From positions 186,001-250,000 of the forward strand of contig NZ_MQUS01000010.1 in assembly GCF_001953885.1 (NCBI RefSeq): a stretch of DNA of 64,000 bases. Direction: 5' to 3'. How positions within the stretch are numbered: position 1 is the first letter of the stretch; each line of letters begins with the position of its first letter. This DNA comes from Streptomyces sp. IMTB 2501. Its GTDB lineage: Bacteria > Actinomycetota > Actinomycetes > Streptomycetales > Streptomycetaceae. Made by a program: the position numbers and the translations under genes. Under the pieces are notes generated by a model, which was not told the DNA's origin, ran no database searches, and saw only the letters and a list, made by a program, of their open reading frames with translations. Below are positions 15,475-23,354 of the stretch, piece after piece.

Positions 15475-16887
15475 TCAGTGGTGGGTGGGGTACTTGGGGC
15501 GGTCGCGGCCGACCGTCAGCTGCGCCGGGCGGTACGGGATGTACGCCGCGCCGTCCAGACCGAGCGCGGTGGCGGACTTCTGTAGCGCGCCCGGGGTCGC
15601 GGCGTCGTCCCAGTGGCCGGTGGTGACGCGGTGTTCGAGCGCGCGCAGCGCGGCCACGGTCTCGGCAGTGGTGAACGTGCAGTGGCCCTGTCGCTCGACA
15701 TACGCCTGCCGCAGCAGCGCACCGTCCCCGGCCCTGCGCACCCGGTCGCCGAACTGCCGTTCCTGCTCGACCGGGACAAGGTTGTCGGCGATCGCGTGCA
15801 CGTCCAGCAGCGGTACGCCGAGCCCCTGACCGGCGGAGGAGGTGCGCTGCGCTGCGCGGACCGCGGCCGGATCGGCGGTGATCGAGGCGCTCCGGGTCAG
15901 GGACGCGAGGTCGGCGTCCAGATCGAGTCCGGCCGTCCGGTACAAGGCGCGGACCTGCGGGGCGTGGACGGAACCGGCGAGCAGTCGGGCGTAGTCCACG
16001 CCCCGGTTCCAGGAGTTGTTGCCGCCGGCGGACTGCTCGACGGCGTACCGGCCGCCCTCGACGAACGACAGGATGCCCTGCGCGAACCACACGTACTGCT
16101 GATCCTCCTGCCTCACCCAGTCGGACGGGGCGGGCCGGTCCTGTCCGGGCGCCCAGGCGGGCAGGTTGAGGAAGGCCGCGGCCAGCGCGATCCGGGCGCG
16201 GCCCTGCGGGGTGGCCTGAGCGGTGGTGACCGCGTCGGTGAGCTTCTTGGCGGTGGCGGCCGCGTCGTCGGCGGAACCGAAACGGACCAGGCCGGCCTCC
16301 TGCCCCGGCAGGAGCAGCCGGGCGATGGCGTACTCCGCGTCGAGCTGGTAGTTGTCCAGGTCGGTGCCGCCCGCGACCAGCCCGCACAGGCCGAGCGCTC
16401 CGTCGACGCGTCCGGCGCCGTCGCGGGCGATCTGCGCGTTGACGAGCCCGCCCATGGACTGCCCGACCGCCAGCGTGCGCCGTGGGGTGCCGAGCTTCGC
16501 GGTGACGGCGTCGAGCGTGCCGAACTGGTCGTGTTCCGCGCTGTTCAAAGCCCACATCGAGCCATGGGGGTCGTACGACGACCCGGCCATCGCATACCCC
16601 TCGGCGAGCAACTCGCTTCGTACGGCGGCGGAGGGGGCGTCCTGGGCGACGGTGGGGCCGAAGCCGTGGCTGAACAGCAGCAGGGTGCCGTTCCAGTGGG
16701 TGGGGACGTCCGCGATCCAGGTGGCGCCGTCGGACAGTGTGCCGGTGAGGTGGGCGGTGGCCGCCGTGTCCGCCTGGGCGGCCGGCGCGGGGGAGGTGAC
16801 GAGGGTCGCGGACGTCAGCGTGGCCAGGGTGGCCAGGGCGATGCGGAGGCGAGTGCGGGGAGTTCGGGGGCGGATGCCGGCAGGCAT
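15475..16887 (-). CDS. Secreted alpha/beta hydrolase
   Basis: The 470-residue protein has a signal peptide in its first 40 residues (RIALATLATLTSATLVTSPAPAAQA). The alpha/beta hydrolase core has the stretch TLLLFSHGFGP for the oxyanion hole and the nucleophile elbow GQSMGG (Ser about residue 143). The candidate catalytic Asp lies in DVHAIADNLVP and the His in ERQGHCTF. Cysteines near 180 and the C-terminus may form a disulfide. AGGAG is well spaced before the ATG. It is the first gene of a pair with an MFS exporter. Peptidase, esterase or amidase activity cannot be separated from the sequence alone. Confidence 0.85.
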   Translation of the reverse strand: MPAGIRPRTPRTRLRIALATLATLTSATLVTSPAPAAQADTAATAHLTGTLSDGATWIADVPTHWNGTLLLFSHGFGPTVAQDAPSAAVRSELLAEGYAMAGSSYDPHGSMWALNSAEHDQFGTLDAVTAKLGTPRRTLAVGQSMGGLVNAQIARDGAGRVDGALGLCGLVAGGTDLDNYQLDAEYAIARLLLPGQEAGLVRFGSADDAAATAKKLTDAVTTAQATPQGRARIALAAAFLNLPAWAPGQDRPAPSDWVRQEDQQYVWFAQGILSFVEGGRYAVEQSAGGNNSWNRGVDYARLLAGSVHAPQVRALYRTAGLDLDADLASLTRSASITADPAAVRAAQRTSSAGQGLGVPLLDVHAIADNLVPVEQERQFGDRVRRAGDGALLRQAYVERQGHCTFTTAETVAALRALEHRVTTGHWDDAATPGALQKSATALGLDGAAYIPYRPAQLTVGRDRPKYPTHH

Positions 16888-16965
16888 GAGAGTGGCTCCT
16901 TGTGGGTGACTGTGGAGCGACGGAGACCTCGCAGATGCTCAGTGCACTGAACGAAGGCGTGGAGG

Positions 16966-16995
16966 AATGTAGGGCGAATTTCTCGCGGCCGTCAA
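16966..16995 (-). promoter_or_regulatory. Promoter of the hydrolase-MFS operon
   Basis: On the minus strand TTGACG (16990-16995) and TACATT (16966-16971) are 18 bases apart. The predicted leader before the ATG at 16887 is about 70 bases. The region is more AT-rich than its surroundings. Confidence 0.55.
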
Positions 16996-17056
16996 TAGAA
17001 TGCACAACATCGGTTCCGGTGCGAGTGTGCGGTGGTGCGGTGGAGCGCCACAGGCG

Positions 17057-17878
17057 TTACGTCACCGCAATCGTCTCGATCAGCCGGCGCGCCGCGTCCC
17101 GGGCGGGTGCTTCCAGCGCGGCGTGTACCACGCGGAACGTCTTCTCCGCCCCGGCGGCGGGCCAGTCCGCCGGCAGGTGTCGTTCCGGCAGCCGGGGATC
17201 GCCGCGGATGACCTGGAGCCACTCGGCCGTGAGCCGGAGGCGCAGCGCGAGGGCGTCCTCGACGGCCAGGTCCGCGCGCCCCGAGGCGTACGGCCGCCAC
17301 GCGGTGTCGAAGTCCCGGTAACGGACGGCCAGTTCGTGCAGGTCCCAGGTGTCGTCGATCATCTCGGCGATGTCCATCCCGGCGTCCGCGTGGGCGCGGA
17401 AGACCTTCACCTGTGCGGCCAGGCCCAGTTCGGCGACGATCCCGGAGACGTCGACCTCACCCGGTGCGATCCACAGCCCGTTCAACAGGGCGCCGAAGCC
17501 CGCCCAGGTCAGCTGGGAGCGCAGGTCGTGCCGTTGGCGTTGCCATGACTCCGGGAGCGAGAAGCCGAGCAGGGTCCAGGTCCCGTCCCAGCCCCGGTTG
17601 ACCGCGCCCGTCTTCCAGATGCGCCGCTCACCGTCGCGCAGGATCGCCTCCGAGCGGTCGGTGAGGCCGACGTAGGTCCGACGGCCCTCCCGTCGTCGGC
17701 TCAGCAGACCGCGGCCGACCATGCGGGTGAGGGTGGACCGGGTGGCCTGCTCTCCGACACCGGCGCGCCGGAACACCTCGATGACGCTCCCCGTGTACAC
17801 GCACACCCCACGGCCCAGTACCTCGTCACCGAGGAAGCTGAGCAGGAGGGACTGGGGGCGCGGGGCGGGACCGGTCAC
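17057..17878 (-). CDS. PaaX family transcriptional repressor
   Basis: The 273-residue protein matches PaaX over its full length: an N-terminal winged helix (about residues 10-75, VGEQATRSTLTRMVGRGLLS), the central domain (TWTLLGFSLPESWQRQRHDL) and the C-terminal helical domain. PaaX proteins sense phenylacetyl-CoA or related CoA thioesters and repress aromatic catabolism. This fits the nearby operon, which contains an acyl-CoA ligase and a MaoC hydratase. The GTG start has TAATGT 6 bases upstream, which would give a leaderless transcript; no ribosome site is visible. It lies behind the MarR gene on the same strand, but a hairpin separates them. Confidence 0.93.
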   Translation of the reverse strand: MTGPAPRPQSLLLSFLGDEVLGRGVCVYTGSVIEVFRRAGVGEQATRSTLTRMVGRGLLSRRREGRRTYVGLTDRSEAILRDGERRIWKTGAVNRGWDGTWTLLGFSLPESWQRQRHDLRSQLTWAGFGALLNGLWIAPGEVDVSGIVAELGLAAQVKVFRAHADAGMDIAEMIDDTWDLHELAVRYRDFDTAWRPYASGRADLAVEDALALRLRLTAEWLQVIRGDPRLPERHLPADWPAAGAEKTFRVVHAALEAPARDAARRLIETIAVT

Positions 17879-17948
17879 GCGGATACATTACGAGGCCCTG
17901 TCTCTCCTCGACACGCGCGGCGGGTGGCGGTGGGTCGGGCGCGGGGTG

Positions 17949-17985
17949 GCCGACGGCCATGGCCGGAGGGCCGGCGCCCGTCGGC
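17949..17985 (-). terminator. Hairpin behind the MarR gene
   Basis: The outer arms GCCGACGG (17949-17956) and CCGTCGGC (17978-17985) enclose a further GC-rich GGCC/GGCC structure. It lies just downstream of the MarR stop and before the PaaX gene. Confidence 0.5.
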
Positions 17986-17992
17986 CGCGGTG

Positions 17993-18553
17993 TCAGTCGA
18001 GCCCGTCCCCGGCGGCGCGCAGCAAGAGTGTGTGCAGTGTGTCCCGTTCGGCGAGGGAGAGCGGGGTGAGCAGCTCTTCGGTCACCCGCAGGCCGGCCTG
18101 GTCCGTGTCGCGGAGGAACGCGCGGCCGTCCTCGCTGAGTACGACGATGCGGCTGCGGCGGTCGTCCGGGGCGGGGCGGCGCTCGGCGAAGCCCTGCTTC
18201 TCCAGGTCGTCCACCAGGCCGACGATCGCGCTCGGGTCGTAGCCGAGCCGGGCGCTCAGCTCGCGCTGGAGTGCGCCCTCGCAGGTGGCGAGGAAGCGCA
18301 GCACGGCGTAGTGCCGCAGCCGCAGCCCCGACTCCTGCAGGAACGCGTTGAACAGCTGACCGGAACGCAGGCCCAGGCGGTACAGCAGATAGCCCGTGTC
18401 CGCGTGCAGTGCCCGCATCCAGGGCTCGTCCGCGTCGATGGGGGTCGGGTTCTCGGTGTGCTTGCGGGCGATGGCGGGCTCCCTGGTCTCGGTCTCGGGG
18501 GGCTGTTCTCGGCTCCCCTGAGGCGTGTCGGTCTCGTGTGCGGATTCCAGCAT
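17993..18553 (-). CDS. MarR family transcriptional regulator
   Basis: The 186-residue protein starts at the ATG at 18553; a TTG further upstream is less likely because it lies in the operator. The first ~45 residues are hydrophilic and probably disordered. The MarR winged-helix core covers about 50-180: LRLRHYAVLRFLATCEGALQ, then recognition helix DPSAIVGLVDDLEKQGF, then the wing with PAPDDRRSRIVVLS. It is divergent from the SDR / amidohydrolase / ligase / MaoC operon, and two CAACTATTG repeats lie in the shared promoter region. It is therefore the likely repressor of both directions. Confidence 0.93.
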   Translation of the reverse strand: MLESAHETDTPQGSREQPPETETREPAIARKHTENPTPIDADEPWMRALHADTGYLLYRLGLRSGQLFNAFLQESGLRLRHYAVLRFLATCEGALQRELSARLGYDPSAIVGLVDDLEKQGFAERRPAPDDRRSRIVVLSEDGRAFLRDTDQAGLRVTEELLTPLSLAERDTLHTLLLRAAGDGLD

Positions 18554-18574
18554 GACGCACCTGAAGGTCGCCGA

Positions 18575-18599
18575 CAACTATTGACGACATCAACTATTG
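18575..18599. promoter_or_regulatory. Direct-repeat operator in the MarR/SDR promoter region
   Basis: CAACTATTG occurs perfectly at 18575-18583 and 18591-18599, 16 bases start to start. Each copy has CAA/TTG ends, so each is a near-palindrome. The position between two divergent genes, one for a MarR protein, makes it a likely MarR binding site. Confidence 0.6.
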
Positions 18600-18647
18600 C
18601 TCTTAGCTTCGATCTCGCAGTCGCACCCCATGCGAAGGGATCCGCTC

Positions 18648-19565
18648 GTGCCCCCCATCGATCTGACCGGCAAGGCCGCCGTCGTCACCGGCAGCGGCCG
18701 TGGCCTCGGCCTCGCCTATGCGCACGCCCTCGCCGCCCACGGCGCGTCCGTGGTCGTCAACGACATCGACGAAGCCGTGGCCGAACAGGCCGTCAAGTCC
18801 CTCACCGAGGCGGGCGGCACCGCCGTCGCCGAAGTGGTCGCGGTCGGCACCGCCGAGGCGGCCGACCGGCTGGTGCGGCGCGCCGTCGAGGAGTTCGGCC
18901 GGCTCGACATCCTCGTCACCAACGCGGGCATCCTGCGCGACAAGGTGCTGTGGAAGATGACAGACGACGACTTCGACGCGGTGCTCACCACCCATCTCAG
19001 GGGCACCTTCACCTGCGCCCGCGCCGCCGCCGTCCGCATGCGCGAACAGGGCGAGGGCGGCACCCTCGTCCTCGTCGGCTCCCCGGCCGGGCAGCGCGGC
19101 AACTTCGGCCAGACCAACTACGCCGCCGCCAAGGCCGGGATCGCCGCCATGGCCCGTACCTGGTCCATGGAACTGGCCCGCGCGGACATCACCGTCAACG
19201 CGATCGTGCCGGTCGCCGCCACCGCGATGACCGAGACCATCCCCGCCTTCGCCCCGTACATCGAGGCCCTCCACAAAGGCCGACCGCTGCCGGCCTTCCT
19301 GCGTCAGGGGGAGGGCTTCGGCACCCCCGAGGACTGCGCGGCCCTCGTCCCCTTCCTGGCCTCCGAGGCCGCCCGCGGCATCACCGGCCAGTGCATCGGC
19401 ATCGGCGGGGACAAGGTGGCGCTGTGGTCGCATCCGCAGGAGATCCGGGCCGCCTACGCCGACGGCGGCTGGACTCCCCAGACCCTGGCCGACGCCTTCC
19501 CGGCATCGGTCGGCGCGGAGCTCCAGACGGTCGGCATTCCGGCCCCGAAGCTCCCGGAGGCGTGA
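18648..19565 (+). CDS. SDR family oxidoreductase
   Basis: This 305-residue protein starts at the GTG at 18648 (GAAGGGA upstream); an in-frame ATG at 18630 is possible. It has the nucleotide motif TGSGRGLGLAYA, NAG in VTNAGILRDK, and the active-site residues in LVGSPAGQRGNFGQTNYAAAK (Ser, Tyr, Lys). The ~50-residue tail beyond the usual SDR length (GGDKVALWSHPQEIRAAYAD) is typical of multifunctional-enzyme-like 3-hydroxyacyl-CoA dehydrogenases. This fits beta-oxidation chemistry in an operon with a CoA ligase and MaoC hydratase. Its stop overlaps the next start (TGATG). Confidence 0.92.
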   Translation: MPPIDLTGKAAVVTGSGRGLGLAYAHALAAHGASVVVNDIDEAVAEQAVKSLTEAGGTAVAEVVAVGTAEAADRLVRRAVEEFGRLDILVTNAGILRDKVLWKMTDDDFDAVLTTHLRGTFTCARAAAVRMREQGEGGTLVLVGSPAGQRGNFGQTNYAAAKAGIAAMARTWSMELARADITVNAIVPVAATAMTETIPAFAPYIEALHKGRPLPAFLRQGEGFGTPEDCAALVPFLASEAARGITGQCIGIGGDKVALWSHPQEIRAAYADGGWTPQTLADAFPASVGAELQTVGIPAPKLPEA

Positions 19566-20440
19566 TGGACATCGAGCACCTCGTCGCCATCGACGTGCAC
19601 ACCCACGCCGAGGTCTCCGCCAAGGGCCACTCCTCCCTGGACGACGACCTGCACGACGCCTCCTCCGCCTACTTCAAGGTCGCGGGCAAGCGGAAGCCCA
19701 CGCTGGAGGAGACCGCCGCTTACTACCGCGAGCGGCGGATGGCCGCCGTCATCTTCACGGTGGACGCGGAGTCCGCCACCGGCACCGCGCCCGTCCCCAA
19801 CGAGGAGGTCGCCGAGGCCGCCGCGGCCAACGCGGACGTTCTCATCCCGTTCGCCTCCATCGACCCCTTCCGCGGGAAGGCGGGTGTGCGGCAGGCCCGC
19901 CGGCTCGTCGAGGAGTACGGGGTGAAGGGCTTCAAGTTCCACCCCGGCATCCAGGGCTTCTTCCCGAACGACCGCACGGTGGCGTACGACCTGTACGAGG
20001 TGATCGAGGAGACCGGCACCATCGCGCTCTTCCACACCGGCCAGACCGGCATCGGCGCCGGAGTCCCTGGCGGAGGCGGCATCCGTCTGAAGTACTCCAA
20101 CCCGCTGCACGTGGACGACGTCGCCGCCGACTTCCCGCAGCTGAAGATCATCCTGGCGCACCCGTCGTTCCCCTGGCAGGACGAGGCCCTGGCGGTGGCG
20201 ACCCACAAGCCCGGCGTGCACATCGACCTGTCCGGCTGGTCGCCGAAGTACTTCCCGCCGCAGCTCGTGCACTACGCCAACACGCTGCTGCAGGACAAGG
20301 TCCTGTTCGGTTCCGACTTCCCGGTGCTGACCCCGGACCGATGGCTGGCCGACTTCGCGAAGCTCTCCGTCAAGGACGAGGTCAGGCCGAAGATCCTGAA
20401 GGAGAACGCGGCCCGTTTGCTCGGGCTGACGACATCGTAA
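19565..20440 (+). CDS. Amidohydrolase 2 family enzyme (ACMSD-like)
   Basis: The 291-residue TIM-barrel protein carries the full set of metal-site markers of the family: AIDVHTHAE (HxH) near residue 10, GFKFHPG at about 119, ILAHPSFPW at about 198 and the metal-binding Asp in GSDFPVL at about 246. Members are decarboxylases or hydrolases acting on cyclic or 2-oxo acids. Translation is coupled to the SDR gene by a one-base overlap. The CoA ligase gene starts 10 bases later. A decarboxylation or ring-hydrolysis step feeding a CoA ester pathway is a reasonable inference. Confidence 0.9.
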   Translation: MDIEHLVAIDVHTHAEVSAKGHSSLDDDLHDASSAYFKVAGKRKPTLEETAAYYRERRMAAVIFTVDAESATGTAPVPNEEVAEAAAANADVLIPFASIDPFRGKAGVRQARRLVEEYGVKGFKFHPGIQGFFPNDRTVAYDLYEVIEETGTIALFHTGQTGIGAGVPGGGGIRLKYSNPLHVDDVAADFPQLKIILAHPSFPWQDEALAVATHKPGVHIDLSGWSPKYFPPQLVHYANTLLQDKVLFGSDFPVLTPDRWLADFAKLSVKDEVRPKILKENAARLLGLTTS

Positions 20441-20450
20441 GGGGCGTCAG

Positions 20451-21959
20451 ATGCGCAACGAGGGACTGGGATCGTGGCCCGCCCGCAGGGCCCGCAAGAC
20501 CCCGCACCGCACAGCCCTGATCCACGAGGAACGGCCGACCGACTATCGCACCCTGCACACCCGTGTCACCCGCCTCGCGCACGCCCTGCGCGCCCGGGGC
20601 ATCAGACGCGGCGACCGCATCGCCCACCTCGGCCCCAACCACCCCGCGTACCTGGAGACCCTGTTCGCTGCCGGCACCCTCGGCGCCGTCTTCGTCCCCC
20701 TCAACACCCGTCTCGCCGGCCCCGAGATCGCCTACCAGCTCGCCGACTCCGGCGCCAAGGCGCTGGTCCACGGCCCCGCACAGGCCGGACTCGTCGCGGA
20801 ACTGGCGGGCAGCACGGACCTACGGATCCATGTCGAGACCGGCGACGCGTACGAGCAAGCCCTGGCAGCCGCCTCCGACGAGCCGATCGACGAACCCGTC
20901 ACCCCCGACGACACCTGCATCATCATGTACACCTCGGGGACGACCGGCCGCCCCAAGGGCGCGATGCTCACCCACGGCAACCTCACCTGGAACGCCGTCA
21001 ACGTCCTGGTCGACCACGACCTGATCGCCGACGAACGCGCCCTGGTCTCCGCCCCGTTGTTCCACACCGCCGGCCTGAACATGCTGACCCTGCCGGTGCT
21101 GCTCAAGGGCGGCACCTGTGTCCTGGTGGAGGCCTTCGACCCCGAGGCCACCTTCCATCTGATCGAACGGCACCGGATCACCTTCATGTTCGGGGTGCCG
21201 ACGATGTTCGACCGGATCGCCCGGCATCCACGCTGGGCGGGGGCCGACCTGTCCTCGCTCCGCATCCTCACCTGCGGCGGATCACCGGTGCCTACCCCGC
21301 TCATCGCCGCCTACCAGGAGCGCGGGCTCACCTTCCTCCAGGGCTACGGCATGACCGAGGCCGCGCCCGGCACGCTTTTCCTGGACGCGGAGCACGCCTC
21401 CGACAAGGCGGGCTCGGCCGGCGTACCGCACTTCTTCAGCGACGTACGGGTCGTACGGCCCGACCTGACCCCGGTCGACGTCGGCGAGACCGGCGAGGTC
21501 ATGGTGCGCGGACCGCATGTCATGCCCGGCTACTGGGGGCTGCCCGAGGAGACGGAAGCGGCCTTCGCGGACGGCTGGTTCCGCAGCGGGGACGCGGCCC
21601 GGGTCGACGAGGACGGTTATGTGCGCATCGTCGACCGGATCAAGGACATGATCATCTCCGGTGGCGAGAACATCTACCCCGCCGAGATCGAGGACCTGCT
21701 CCTCGCCCACCCTGCCATCGCCGAGTGCGCGGTGATCGGCGTCCCCGACGACACATGGGGCGAGGTGCCGTGTGCGGTCGTCGTCCCCGCCGCGGGTGCC
21801 GAACCGGACCCGGAGGAAATCCTGGCCTCACTGGCCGGACGGCTCGCCAAGTACAAGATCCCCAAGTCGGTGGTGGTCACGGACGAACTCCCGCGCACCG
21901 CCTCCGGAAAACTCCTCAAGTCCCGCGTGCGGCACCTCTGCGGAATCTCAACCACCTGA
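20451..21959 (+). CDS. Acyl-CoA synthetase (AMP-dependent ligase)
   Basis: The 502-residue enzyme has all ANL superfamily motifs: A3 YTSGTTGRPKGAML, A5 GYGMTEAAP, A7 WFRSGDAARVDEDGY, A8 RIKDMIISGGENIYP and the C-terminal catalytic lysine in PRTASGKLL. It makes an acyl-AMP and then a CoA thioester. The similarity is to medium/long-chain fatty acid or aryl-acid ligases. The substrate is not certain, but the nearby PaaX regulator hints at an aromatic or aryl-alkanoic acid. AAGGGG lies before the ATG, and it is the third gene of the operon. Confidence 0.95.
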   Translation: MRNEGLGSWPARRARKTPHRTALIHEERPTDYRTLHTRVTRLAHALRARGIRRGDRIAHLGPNHPAYLETLFAAGTLGAVFVPLNTRLAGPEIAYQLADSGAKALVHGPAQAGLVAELAGSTDLRIHVETGDAYEQALAAASDEPIDEPVTPDDTCIIMYTSGTTGRPKGAMLTHGNLTWNAVNVLVDHDLIADERALVSAPLFHTAGLNMLTLPVLLKGGTCVLVEAFDPEATFHLIERHRITFMFGVPTMFDRIARHPRWAGADLSSLRILTCGGSPVPTPLIAAYQERGLTFLQGYGMTEAAPGTLFLDAEHASDKAGSAGVPHFFSDVRVVRPDLTPVDVGETGEVMVRGPHVMPGYWGLPEETEAAFADGWFRSGDAARVDEDGYVRIVDRIKDMIISGGENIYPAEIEDLLLAHPAIAECAVIGVPDDTWGEVPCAVVVPAAGAEPDPEEILASLAGRLAKYKIPKSVVVTDELPRTASGKLLKSRVRHLCGISTT

Positions 21960-21974
21960 TAAGTAAGGCGACTT

Positions 21975-22430
21975 ATGAGCATCACCGTCATCGGTCTGGA
22001 CGAACTGAAGAAGCTCGCCGGCGGCGACCTCGGCACCAGCGAGTGGATCGAGGTCACCCAGGAGCGCATCGACACCTTCGCCGACGCCACCGGCGACCAT
22101 CAGTGGATCCACACCGACCCGGAACGAGCGGCCCAGGGCCCCTTCGGCGCACCGATCGCGCACGGCTACCTCACCCTGTCCCTGTTCATCCCACTCTTCA
22201 CCGGACTGCTGGACGTGCAGGGCGTGACCACCAAGGTCAACTACGGCCTGAACAAGGTGCGTTTCCCCGCACCGGTGAAGGTGGGATCCCGCATCCGGCT
22301 CCTCGCCCGGCTCGCCTCGGTCGAGGACGTGCCCGGCGGCGTTCAGATCACCGTCGACGGCACGATCGAGTTGGACGGCGGCACGAAGCCCGCCGCCGTC
22401 CTGCAGAGCCTGTCCCGCTTCTACGCCTGA
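21975..22430 (+). CDS. MaoC family (R)-specific enoyl-CoA hydratase
   Basis: The 151-residue single hot-dog protein has the hydratase-2 motif: DATGDHQWIHTDPERA holds the catalytic Asp and His, followed by FGAPIAHGYLTLSL. It hydrates enoyl-CoA to 3-hydroxyacyl-CoA, the step before the SDR in the same operon. It starts 15 bases after the ligase stop, with TAAGG before the ATG. Single-domain length is normal for this family. Confidence 0.95.
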   Translation: MSITVIGLDELKKLAGGDLGTSEWIEVTQERIDTFADATGDHQWIHTDPERAAQGPFGAPIAHGYLTLSLFIPLFTGLLDVQGVTTKVNYGLNKVRFPAPVKVGSRIRLLARLASVEDVPGGVQITVDGTIELDGGTKPAAVLQSLSRFYA

Positions 22431-22573
22431 CCCGCCACCGACGGGAAGTGGCTGACCGGGGGATGCCCGGCGCGTACAGATCCCCGTACAACCCTGGAAC
22501 CAGGTGGCTGGTCTTCATCACCGTACGAACCCGTCCGGCCAGTTGGTCCAACTTGTTCTTACGGGGGGAAGAC

Positions 22574-23023
22574 ATGCGCCTTGTACCCCGCCACACTCGG
22601 GGCGTCGCGGCCGCGGCCTGCACTCTGCTCATGGCGGCCGGTCTCGGGGCCGCCGGCGCCGGAGCGTCCAGCGCCGGCACCGCCGCACCGGGTACCCAGG
22701 TGATCGCCTCAACCGTCCTCGGCAGCGACTACAAGGTCACGCTGACCGCGCTGCGCTCGACGCACGACCAGTACGCCGCCTCCGTACGGTTGCAGGTCTA
22801 CAAGCACACCGACGGCGGCTGGAAGGAGTCCGACCAGGTCACCGTGGGCGATGTCGACGGGTGGTTCTGGTACCCGCTCACCGGCAGCGGCGCCGTCTGC
22901 GAGTTCTCGACCGCGAGCACGGAGCCCGCGCCGCTCACCGTCAGCCTGCTGGTCACACCGTCCATCGGCTGCTCCGAGCCGGCGCACTACGTCGTGAAGC
23001 AGGGCAGGGTCTTCGCCGGCTGA
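22574..23023 (+). CDS. Secreted protein of unknown function
   Basis: The 149-residue protein has a clear Sec signal peptide (RGVAAAACTLLMAAGLGAAGAG) cleaved near residue 34. The mature part is a small beta-rich domain of ~110 residues with two cysteines (in GAVCEFS and SIGCSEP) that probably form a disulfide. I do not recognise the family. GGGGGGAA precedes the ATG. The gene is isolated: 143 bases behind the MaoC gene and followed by a promoter-operator at 23098. Confidence 0.75.
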   Translation: MRLVPRHTRGVAAAACTLLMAAGLGAAGAGASSAGTAAPGTQVIASTVLGSDYKVTLTALRSTHDQYAASVRLQVYKHTDGGWKESDQVTVGDVDGWFWYPLTGSGAVCEFSTASTEPAPLTVSLLVTPSIGCSEPAHYVVKQGRVFAG

Positions 23024-23097
23024 TGCGCGACCGACGGATTCGTCGGACGGCCGCAGGAGCTCTGAGTGGGAGGCCCAGTCGCGCGCGAGACCATTGC

Positions 23098-23141
23098 TTG
23101 TGGGGCGTCCACCGGACGCATACAGTGCGTCCGGTGGACGC
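23098..23141 (+). promoter_or_regulatory. Promoter with a perfect 37-base palindromic operator
   Basis: TTGTGG (23098-23103) and TACAGT (23121-23126) are 17 bases apart. The spacer and downstream part form a perfect 16-base inverted repeat (arms 23105-23120 and 23126-23141; left arm GCGTCCACCGGACGCA) around the 5 bases 23121-23125. Each arm is itself an inverted repeat (GCGTCC/GGACGC). A repressor bound here would cover the -10 box. It could also act as a hairpin terminator for the gene before it. Confidence 0.6.
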
Positions 23142-23222
23142 GTCGGCTCCCGACGCCAGTGGCGCGGGCGATGCGTCCGCGACACCGTGCTCCCTGCCCC
23201 TTCATGGACGGTCGGATCGCAC

Positions 23223-23354
23223 ATGGCTCAGCGCACCACCGCACGGAGTGAAGTGCCGAGTACTGCCGTGTCTGACACCGGGGGAGCGGCGCCTACACAC
23301 GCCGAACGCGCTGCCATGACCTGCCTGTTCGCCGCGACACGGGAGAGCCGCTGA
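23223..23354 (+). CDS. Possible small leader ORF before the hydrolase
   Basis: A 43-codon frame begins at an ATG with GGTCGGA upstream. Its TGA overlaps the ATG of the hydrolase (TGATG). It is downstream of the palindromic promoter. The peptide shows no recognised motif. The overlap suggests a coupled leader peptide or the tail of a lost gene; it could also be chance. Confidence 0.3.
   Translation: MAQRTTARSEVPSTAVSDTGGAAPTHAERAAMTCLFAATRESR

Noticed and set aside
14660-17005. A 781-codon minus-strand frame spanning the hydrolase and exporter genes in another phase
   Set aside because: Its composition is that of a phase-shifted high-GC shadow (Arg/Pro/Gly-rich) and it covers two well-supported genes.
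17924-23023. Plus-strand frames of over 800 codons running through the SDR to MaoC operon in other phases
   Set aside because: The SDR, amidohydrolase, ligase and MaoC frames have full motif sets; the others are Arg/Pro-rich shadows.
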